From assembly GCA_021772695.1 (NCBI GenBank), contig JAJFLL010000327.1, forward strand, positions 1 through 9,527: a stretch of 9,527 bases of DNA. The letters are read 5' to 3'. A program made the position numbers and the translations under genes. This document shows positions 1-6,249 of this stretch, one piece after another (positions within the stretch are counted from its first letter, which is position 1; the number at the start of each line of letters is the position of its first letter). The notes below the pieces were generated by a model, which worked only from the letters and a program-made list of their open reading frames with translations, was not told where the DNA came from and made no database searches. The DNA is from Deltaproteobacteria bacterium (GTDB lineage Bacteria > UBA10199 > DSSB01).

Positions 1-3000
1 TCGACGCTGACTACTTTGGAAACTCCCGAGTTTTCCATGGTTATACCGTAAAGCACATCGGCCATTTCCATGGTCTGCTTATTATGGGTAATAATAATGA
101 ACTGGGAACGATCGATCATGGAGCGGACCATTTCATTAAAACGCCCGATATTGACGTCATCCAATGGGGCATCCACTTCATCTAACAAACAAAAGGGCGA
201 AGGCTTGAGTAAAAAGATGGCAAAGACTAGGGAGATAGCAGTCAGGGCTTTCTCACCACCGGACATCAGGGCCACATTTTGCAATTTCTTTCCCGGGGGC
301 TGAGCTACCATCTCGACACCGCTTTCCAGAATATTTTCCGGGTCGGTCAATCGCAATTCGGCCTGGCCTCCCTTGAATAGCTTGGGAAAGACTTCCTGAA
401 ATAGCTGGTTGACCTTGGTGAAGGTGTCTTCCAGGCGTTTTTTGGTGGTTCGATTAACCTTGTGCAAGGCTTTAACCAAGCTATCGAGACTTAGCTCTAG
501 ATCTTGGAATTGCTGGTTCAAAAATTCGAATCGCTGTTGCAGCTCTTCATATTCTTCGATGGCCCCTAAATTCACAGGGCCCATCTTTTCAATACGTTCT
601 CTCAGCTCTCGGGCCTTTGGCTCCTGCACTTCACGGTCAATGGGTAGGTCCCGGTATTGATGGGCTATTTGACCTAGGTCGAGGTGGTATCTTTCTAATA
701 TTTGTTCACGCAGTACCTGAACCTTGGTTCGCCCATCACTGAGGTCACGTACTTTATGGTTCAGCTCTTGCCGCACGGATTCCAAATCTTTGCGATCCTG
801 GCGTATTCGCTCTTCGAAATTTTGCACCTCATTCTGCAATTGGGTCACTTTTTCTTTCAAGGCCGTTGATTGTTGTTCACGTTCTTGCACTTCATCTACC
901 AGGCGCTTGATGGCAATTTTTGATTCTTCAATTTCTTGCTTGAGGTTTAGGGTCTTTGCATTGGCCTGAGATATGGCGCGATGCTTCTCTTCTATCAAAT
1001 GCTGAGCTTCAACCTTTTCTTGGTTGAGCCGAGAAAGATCTCTTTCAAAGCTACCTTTCTTTTCTAATGCCAAAGCAAGATTGGATTTGGCATCAAGCAG
1101 TTCAGTACGAATTAATTCTAAATTGGACTTTGCCACGGTGATCTTGGTTTTTAAGGAGTCCATACTGGCTTGCAAATCTGTTTTTTTAATTTCTAATTCG
1201 GAAACCTCTCGCCCCAGACTTTCGATGTCGCTAACCATTTCGGATTCTTCGTTCATCGCAGCGGATATTTCTAAGGATAATTTATCACGACGTTCGGTCA
1301 GTCGCTGCATCTCAGTTTTTAGGTGATTGAGATCTTGTTCTTGGTGAACCAGCTTCAGCTCTTCGCTGTGGCTGTCTTTGCGCAGCGTATCTAAGGAGTT
1401 TTCTAAGTGTAGGATTCGAGACCGCAGACCATCGACTTCATCGCGCTTCTGCCGAAATTGCGCCTCTAACACCCTAACATCTTGTCGCAATTCTTTAATC
1501 TCGCGCTTTTTATCTAGCAGATCTCGGGTGGGGTTTTTCGCACTGCCACCGGAAACCACGCCTGACGGTGCCACCACTTCGCCGTCCATGGTAACCAAGG
1601 TCTTTTTGTGGCCATTCTGGGTCCATAAATCGAGGGCGCGATTCAAACTCTCAACCAAATAGACATCACCAAACAAGTAATGGCTCACTCTGCCAAAATC
1701 CCCTTTGAAATTAACGAAATTTTTCAATGGACCCAACACTCCGTCTCGCTCGGTATATGGAAACGGAGAAGAAGATTCATCGTCTCGCAATTCAAGGGGT
1801 ATACAGCTCAAGCGACCACTGGATTGGGTTTTGAGGTACTGCAACGCCTCGAGGCCTACTTCCTGGTTTTGAACCACTACGTATTGAAGTTTTTCGCCAA
1901 GGGCCGCGCTAACCGCAGGCTCATAACCGCTTTCGGTTTCCATGATTTCAGCAACGGTGCCGCGAATGGTCTGAGAATTTTCATGACGCCCCTTGATCAA
2001 GACATTTCGCACCCCTTCTTGATACCCTTCAAAGGAAGCCTCTAATTCTTCTAGTGATTTCAATCGGGAAACTTTTAAGGCTAGGCGGTCTTTGGCTTCT
2101 CCCAAGAGGCTTTCGGCCAGTTCTAACTCTGATTTTTGGCTGAGGACCGTTCGTTGAATACTGTCACGCTGCTGCACTAAATCAAGCTTGAGTTGTTGTA
2201 CTTCACTTAAACCACCTTGGAGCGATTTAACTTTACCTTGCAAACTTCCCAATAACTGGTCGATTTCGTCAATCTCGCCCTGATCTCTGCCGATACGGCC
2301 TTTGAGATCAACCTTACGCCGGGCAAGCGATTCTTTTTTACTGCTTTTCTCTGAATGTTCCCGAAGCAAAGCGAAAAAATTCTGGCCCTGCCCCTCAAGC
2401 TGGTCGCTGAGTGATTTTTCTTCGTTTAATTCGTTTTCGATACGCGATTCTATTCCGGTAAATTTCTCTTGAGCACCGGCAACATCGAGATCGATGCCAA
2501 CTTGTTGCTCGTTGACCTCCTTTAAAGAACCATCCAAGCGCCGTAAGCGATCCTTGACCACCTCGATTTCGCGACCCGACGTCTCGTTCTGCTGATGGAG
2601 CGAATCGATTTCGCGCGTTTTATATTCAATTTCCGCCTGATGCAATTGAAGGGAATTGTTTTTCTCATAGAGTTCCTCCTGCAGACTCATGTACTCTCGG
2701 TCTTTTTCGAGCAAGGCCATTCGGTCATTTTCAATACTATTTTCTACTTCACTGACCTTGGCAGCCAAAAGGGCTTCACGCTCTTCCAGACTTTTAAGAG
2801 CACTTTCTAGGGCGCCCAAATTTTGTGAATGTTTTAAAAAATCTAAGGAACTCAAATGCAATTCAATTTCTTTGAGCTCTTTTTCAATTTCTCGAAATTT
2901 TTCGGCCTTTTTAGCCTGACGATCGAGTGAATTGATCTGCCGCTTCAACTCGTTCAAAATGTCTTCTAAGCGGAGTAAATTGCCACGGGTGGCCTCAATT

Positions 3001-3548
3001 TTTCGAAGCGCAGCTTCCTTTCGACTTTTAAACTTACTGATCCCTGCGGCTTCTTCTAAAATCAGTCGGCGCTCTTCGGGTTTCGATGAAATCACCAGAC
3101 CAATTCGACCCTGCTCAATGATGGAATAAGCTTTGACCCCCACACCGGTCCCTAAAAATAAATCATGGATGTCTTTTAGTCGGCAGGTAACCCCGTTGAT
3201 GGCATATTCACTCTCTCCAGAACGATGGAGTCTACGCCGAACGGCAACTTCGGAATAACTGGCATAGGCAAGGGGAAGTCCACCGCCGTCGGCAGAAAAT
3301 ACCAAAGTTACTTCAGCTAAACCTAAGGGAGAACGCTTTTCGGTACCCGAAAAGATGACGTCTTCCATGGATTTACCGCGCAGGTGTTTGGCGCTCATTT
3401 CGCCCATGACCCAGCGAATCGCATCGACGATATTGGATTTGCCGCAGCCGTTGGGGCCAACAATGCCAGTAATGCCATCTTTAAAATCGATCAGGGTTTT
3501 GTCTGGAAAAGACTTAAACCCGACGATCTCTAGCCGTTTGATCTTCAA
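1..3548 (-). CDS. smc: Chromosome segregation/condensation ATPase Smc, 3' end cut by window
   Basis: Smc is the ATP-driven subunit of the bacterial condensin complex, which with ScpA and ScpB loops and separates the chromosome. The frame is open for 1,182 codons from 3548 to the left edge. Visible parts in order: N-terminal head with Walker A GPNGCGKS (residues 31-38) and the Q-loop glutamine in SIIEQGRIG (Q146); the EEAAGISKFKSRKEA helix start (about 165-179); a long Glu/Lys/Leu/Gln-rich coiled coil to about 505; the hinge (about 508-669, with GYQEGVRNVL and the SGGS end); the returning coil to about 980; then the C-terminal head with the MSGGEK signature (1095-1100) and Walker B ending in D1123-E1124 of LLDEVDAPLDD. 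The last visible residues, GVSKVVSV, sit where family members are about to end, so only a few codons should be missing. TTG is chosen as start because MKIKRLEIVGFKSF matches the usual Smc N-terminus and GGAG lies 9 bases upstream. No key residue is missing. Confidence 0.97.
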   Translation of the reverse strand, partial: MKIKRLEIVGFKSFPDKTLIDFKDGITGIVGPNGCGKSNIVDAIRWVMGEMSAKHLRGKSMEDVIFSGTEKRSPLGLAEVTLVFSADGGGLPLAYASYSEVAVRRRLHRSGESEYAINGVTCRLKDIHDLFLGTGVGVKAYSIIEQGRIGLVISSKPEERRLILEEAAGISKFKSRKEAALRKIEATRGNLLRLEDILNELKRQINSLDRQAKKAEKFREIEKELKEIELHLSSLDFLKHSQNLGALESALKSLEEREALLAAKVSEVENSIENDRMALLEKDREYMSLQEELYEKNNSLQLHQAEIEYKTREIDSLHQQNETSGREIEVVKDRLRRLDGSLKEVNEQQVGIDLDVAGAQEKFTGIESRIENELNEEKSLSDQLEGQGQNFFALLREHSEKSSKKESLARRKVDLKGRIGRDQGEIDEIDQLLGSLQGKVKSLQGGLSEVQQLKLDLVQQRDSIQRTVLSQKSELELAESLLGEAKDRLALKVSRLKSLEELEASFEGYQEGVRNVLIKGRHENSQTIRGTVAEIMETESGYEPAVSAALGEKLQYVVVQNQEVGLEALQYLKTQSSGRLSCIPLELRDDESSSPFPYTERDGVLGPLKNFVNFKGDFGRVSHYLFGDVYLVESLNRALDLWTQNGHKKTLVTMDGEVVAPSGVVSGGSAKNPTRDLLDKKREIKELRQDVRVLEAQFRQKRDEVDGLRSRILHLENSLDTLRKDSHSEELKLVHQEQDLNHLKTEMQRLTERRDKLSLEISAAMNEESEMVSDIESLGREVSELEIKKTDLQASMDSLKTKITVAKSNLELIRTELLDAKSNLALALEKKGSFERDLSRLNQEKVEAQHLIEEKHRAISQANAKTLNLKQEIEESKIAIKRLVDEVQEREQQSTALKEKVTQLQNEVQNFEERIRQDRKDLESVRQELNHKVRDLSDGRTKVQVLREQILERYHLDLGQIAHQYRDLPIDREVQEPKARELRERIEKMGPVNLGAIEEYEELQQRFEFLNQQFQDLELSLDSLVKALHKVNRTTKKRLEDTFTKVNQLFQEVFPKLFKGGQAELRLTDPENILESGVEMVAQPPGKKLQNVALMSGGEKALTAISLVFAIFLLKPSPFCLLDEVDAPLDDVNIGRFNEMVRSMIDRSQFIIITHNKQTMEMADVLYGITMENSGVSKVVSV

Positions 3549-3557
3549 GCCTGGTTT

Positions 3558-3561
3558 CTCC
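3558..3561 (-). promoter_or_regulatory. Shine-Dalgarno GGAG that fixes the TTG start of smc
   Basis: On the minus strand GGAG is followed by nine bases and then TTG at 3548-3546. The upstream in-frame GTG at 3590-3588 would add 14 residues not seen at Smc N-termini and would lie inside an inverted repeat. The nearby ATG at 3582 is out of frame. TTG is therefore the best-supported start. Confidence 0.75.
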
Positions 3562-3562
3562 G

Positions 3563-3590
3563 GTGCACCCAGCGGTCCACATGGGTTCAC
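3563..3590 (-). promoter_or_regulatory. Inverted repeat just upstream of the smc ribosome binding site
   Basis: Arms GTGCACCCA (3563-3571) and TGGGTTCAC (3582-3590) are complementary at 8 of 9 positions, around a 10-base loop. In the smc leader RNA this would form a hairpin ending one base before the GGAG Shine-Dalgarno. It could modulate translation initiation at the weak TTG start, or as DNA it could be an operator. The structure is read directly from the sequence; its function is inferred. Chance occurrence is possible. Confidence 0.4.
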
Positions 3591-3650
3591 ATACGTAAAT
3601 TGGAAGACCTGGAAGGAAGGAAAACCACCAGAAGGCGATTTTGAAATCAA

Positions 3651-3679
3651 AAACTAGCACGGTGATAGCATGCTGTAAA
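3651..3679 (-). promoter_or_regulatory. Possible promoter for smc (weak)
   Basis: On the minus strand a TTTACA hexamer (3679-3674, five of six matches to the sigma-70 -35 box) is followed by a 17-base spacer and TAGTTT (3656-3651, only three of six matches to the -10 box). Spacing is ideal but the -10 is poor. The 192-base gap before smc, against 12, 59 and an overlap elsewhere in the cluster, makes a separate promoter plausible somewhere here. Confidence 0.22.
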
Positions 3680-3686
3680 GGGTGAA

Positions 3687-3707
3687 AATCCCCTCAGCCC
3701 TGGAGGG
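3687..3707 (-). terminator. Weak hairpin after the second lipoprotein gene, possible attenuating terminator
   Basis: Downstream of the lipoprotein stop codon the minus strand reads CCCTC, a 7-base loop, GAGGG and then GATTTTC. The stem is only five pairs and the following T run is four bases, so any termination would be leaky. It is recorded because it lies at the expected place between the lipoprotein pair and smc. Confidence 0.2.
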
Positions 3708-3740
3708 AAAAATCGAAATTACATTAGTTATTACAGAATG

Positions 3741-4985
3741 TTATGGAATTTGGTCGATCAAGGCATTTTCTAAGGGATCGATCACGTTCAAGGCACCGAC
3801 TCCGGGCGATGCAAAGTAAACTTGAGTGACCTGACCGGCCCCATTGAGCAGGGTATCGACCCCTTCCCCACTGACCGCCCCGATCAAGATCACCACGGGA
3901 TTGATGCTCGAAAGGTCGCTAGCCAAATCGATGAGAAATAGATCTCCGGTCGATTGGGGAAAAAAGGCCCCCACTTGTCCATCGGTAAGATTTCCCGCAG
4001 CAATAAAATTCAGGTTGCCGGTCAACAGTTCCGGATCAGGTCGGGGAGCGGTAGGAGCCGTTGGGTTTTGTTGAAAAGACAAGGTGGAAGCCGCCAGGTC
4101 GGCGAAATTTAATTGGTAGACCAAGGCTACGTTCATCTGGGACCCGGTAACGAACAATAAGGACCCAGCGGCATTGCTAGACAAGGCAATCCCTCTTGAG
4201 CTCAACCCCACATCGAGAGTCTCCGGAACGGCTGTTAGGTCGGTTAGATCGATAAAGCTAATTTGCGAATTAGAGGAATTGGCCACCGCAGCAAGACCCA
4301 TAGTGCTATCGACAGCGATATGTGTGGGCACTCCGGAAAGCACGATGGGAGAACCCGCCACCTCGGTACCACTATTGATATCGAAAACATGAAGCAGCCC
4401 TGTAGAGGCGTTGGTGACGAGTAGATATTGACGTATGGGGTCAATGGCCAATCCCACCAATATATCTTGCGTACTGGCCGCGGGCACCGTGATGGGTGAA
4501 AATGGTGCTGGAACCGGCGAATCGCCACCCGAATAGTCTAATACGGTGACTTCTTGGTTTGGAGCAGCGTTGCCCCCAATAATGAAAATCCTGGAGGTAC
4601 CACCACCCAGACCAATGACGGCACCATTGGAAGGAAATGCCTGAAACAATACCGGGTCCTCGTCGCTAACTAGGGGCTGGTCTTTCCCTTTGGTGAAAAC
4701 TTGAAGGTCTGCGGCCTCAATCAAATTAAGACGGTTTCCCTCATTATCGATAACGAAGATTCGACCGTTCACCGAATCCACCGCAACAATCGATGGAAAA
4801 ATCATTAAATCGGGTCGGTTGTCTCCACTGCAACCCAGCATGCTTGCAACTTGGGTCATCAAGAACCATAGCAACATGATGGCCCCCAAGCGCCAAAAAC
4901 GATGCCCACTGTTATGATTCCGGCGAATCGAGGGGGAAGAAAATGAAGGGTTTAAACTTTTAGAAAAAATATTTTTATTCATCAT
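3741..4985 (-). CDS. Putative seven-bladed beta-propeller lipoprotein
   Basis: This is a 414-residue predicted envelope protein of unknown function. A hydrophobic stretch (about residues 34-50, AIMLLWFLMTQVASML) leads to GCSG with the lipobox cysteine at C52. Ser at +2 predicts an outer-membrane lipoprotein. The mature part shows about seven repeats of the pattern 'hydrophobic-D-x-x-x-x-x-(I/L/Y)-(F/L)-V-x-(N/D)...(I/V)-D' starting near 66, 121, 176, 221, 264, 325 and 374 (for example IDPIRQYLLVTN and ISFIDL), as in YVTN/lactonase-like propellers. No catalytic motif is visible. The region before the hydrophobic core is unusually long (about 33 residues) and contains an RR pair, but it does not fit the Tat consensus. 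The ATG overlaps the upstream stop as TAATG and has no clear Shine-Dalgarno, which points to translational coupling; a second ATG follows directly at 4982. Lipoprotein and propeller calls are solid; ligand and role are unknown. Confidence 0.85.
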   Translation of the reverse strand: MMNKNIFSKSLNPSFSSPSIRRNHNSGHRFWRLGAIMLLWFLMTQVASMLGCSGDNRPDLMIFPSIVAVDSVNGRIFVIDNEGNRLNLIEAADLQVFTKGKDQPLVSDEDPVLFQAFPSNGAVIGLGGGTSRIFIIGGNAAPNQEVTVLDYSGGDSPVPAPFSPITVPAASTQDILVGLAIDPIRQYLLVTNASTGLLHVFDINSGTEVAGSPIVLSGVPTHIAVDSTMGLAAVANSSNSQISFIDLTDLTAVPETLDVGLSSRGIALSSNAAGSLLFVTGSQMNVALVYQLNFADLAASTLSFQQNPTAPTAPRPDPELLTGNLNFIAAGNLTDGQVGAFFPQSTGDLFLIDLASDLSSINPVVILIGAVSGEGVDTLLNGAGQVTQVYFASPGVGALNVIDPLENALIDQIP

Positions 4986-6190
4986 TATTGCATCGGTGGA
5001 AATTGGTTTAGGAGCTGAAGGGTATCGGCATTAATTACAGAAATTAAATCGGTTTCAAAATGGGCCACATATAAATAATTGGTGCCGCCGATTTGCACTA
5101 GAGCCATGGCAAAGGGCTGATCTCCCTCATCTTGACCGTCTTGGCTCGTGTTGGGCGTGGTAGAAATAGAAACACGCGAAATCTCTTGTTCCAAATCAAG
5201 ATCGATGATGGAAACATCGTCGCTTCCCGTATTGGTAACATAGGCTCGTCGATTGATTTCATCGACGACAACTTCTGAAGGATCCACTCCAACAGGAATG
5301 GTGGAAATTTGTAAAGAGGCGCTGGCTATTTCTACGGGTGGTCCCACCACCGGGTCTAGCCCGGCATCAGTCATAATTTTCAGCGAGGGCGGGGTTCCGT
5401 CAACCACATAGATATAATTTGAATCTGTAGTGATCCCACGGGTAGAAATGGTTCCCACCACAATATAATCGACGGGTTCGGTACCAAGGTCCAAGATACC
5501 GGCCCCCATGGGAGGAATAAATTCGTTTTTATTCAAGATCAGCATGTTGTCGACGCGGTTGGTCACAAACAAGGTTTGCCCCGAAGGCGATACGGCCAAC
5601 TCCCGGGTGTCTTGGGCATTTAACGGTCTGCCGTCATTGGTTACTACCGCTAAGTCGGCTTGGGAATATTCCGTAAAGTTATCAACGTTATATTGCAAGG
5701 CATCGTTATTTGCCGCCACAAAGAGAAATTGACCATCGAACCAAGCACCAAAGGGGTTGGACGCCGAATCGAAAATATCTACCTGCAAAAAGCCCGGCGA
5801 AGCTTCGTTGATGTTGATTCGAAGCACTTGATCGGTAACATCAGAATTGGAAGAAGATTGCCTATCAGGAATATAGACATACCCACGAACCTCATCGAGA
5901 ATAATCTGCCCGGAAAAGTTGGCAATAGAAATAACAGCGATGGCAATGGGGTCGATAGGGTTGGTGATATCTAAAATTGCAAAGGAAGCGTCGAAATAAT
6001 TGACTCGATTGTTTGAGTTCACCACATACAAACGGGAACTATTGGCACTGGCAGCCATGGATATGGGATTGGCCAACACCAAGGGGTTCAAGGTTAGGGG
6101 GACATTAGGAAAAATTGACGATTCGGCACACCCCCCCATGATGAATACCAACGCGCTTAATAATACAAACTTTTGAAAAATCTTTTTCAT
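4985..6190 (-). CDS. YVTN-family beta-propeller lipoprotein
   Basis: This is a 401-residue predicted outer-membrane lipoprotein of unknown function. The signal peptide is short and typical: MKKIFQK, then a hydrophobic core and IMGGC with the lipid-bearing cysteine at C21 and Ala at +2. The mature chain has about seven propeller blades, near residues 46-78, 97-130, 145-170, 195-225, 250-275, 305-338 and 360-393. The clearest are ELAVSPSGQTLFVTN and RRAYVTNTGSDDVSIIDLD, the classic YVTN repeat. Such folds in secreted proteins serve as binding platforms; no lactonase or other active site can be recognised. The start is supported by AGAAGGA (6207-6201) ten bases upstream. It follows ppdK after 59 bases and overlaps the next gene, another propeller lipoprotein, by one base, so the two are probably made together. 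Confidence 0.88.
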   Translation of the reverse strand: MKKIFQKFVLLSALVFIMGGCAESSIFPNVPLTLNPLVLANPISMAASANSSRLYVVNSNNRVNYFDASFAILDITNPIDPIAIAVISIANFSGQIILDEVRGYVYIPDRQSSSNSDVTDQVLRININEASPGFLQVDIFDSASNPFGAWFDGQFLFVAANNDALQYNVDNFTEYSQADLAVVTNDGRPLNAQDTRELAVSPSGQTLFVTNRVDNMLILNKNEFIPPMGAGILDLGTEPVDYIVVGTISTRGITTDSNYIYVVDGTPPSLKIMTDAGLDPVVGPPVEIASASLQISTIPVGVDPSEVVVDEINRRAYVTNTGSDDVSIIDLDLEQEISRVSISTTPNTSQDGQDEGDQPFAMALVQIGGTNYLYVAHFETDLISVINADTLQLLNQFPPMQ

Positions 6191-6200
6191 TTAAATTTTG

Positions 6201-6207
6201 TCCTTCT
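6201..6207 (-). promoter_or_regulatory. Shine-Dalgarno of the first lipoprotein gene
   Basis: AGAAGGA on the minus strand lies ten bases before the ATG at 6190. It is a strong match to the 16S rRNA tail and supports independent initiation of this gene, unlike the coupled gene that follows it. Confidence 0.7.
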
Positions 6208-6225
6208 ACGTGCCCTAATTTTGGG

Positions 6226-6237
6226 CTGAATATTCAG
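6226..6237. promoter_or_regulatory. Perfect 12-bp palindrome CTGAATATTCAG between ppdK and the lipoprotein pair
   Basis: The sequence equals its own reverse complement over 12 bases and sits in the middle of the 59-base gap, 13 bases beyond the ppdK stop codon. A short GCCC/GGGC hairpin (6212-6226) abuts it. A dimeric regulator site for the lipoprotein genes is one reading. There is no T run after it, so it is not a convincing terminator. Function is inferred only. Confidence 0.35.
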
Positions 6238-6249
6238 GCAGGGTCACTC

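Noticed and set aside
1181..1187. Run of seven A on the coding strand of smc as a programmed slippage site
   Set aside because: In the reading frame it is preceded by T (ATT AAA AAA ACA), which does not fit the X XXY YYZ heptamer, and no alternative product is suggested.
1680..2045. 121-codon open frame on the plus strand opposite the Smc hinge
   Set aside because: The minus strand encodes a continuous, motif-bearing Smc hinge here. The plus-strand product resembles no known family and is best explained as a shadow.
1..3548. Possible frameshift in smc, suggested by several short open frames on both strands in this region
   Set aside because: Reading the minus strand codon by codon from 3548 to the edge gives one uninterrupted frame with all Smc motifs in order.
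4920..4927. Arg-Arg pair in the second lipoprotein N-terminus as a Tat signal
   Set aside because: The residues around it (SIRRNHN) do not match S/T-R-R-x-F-L-K and the hydrophobic core begins more than ten residues later.
6212..6226. GCCC/GGGC hairpin after ppdK as a terminator
   Set aside because: The stem has only four pairs and is followed on the minus strand by ACGTAGAAGG, with no T run.
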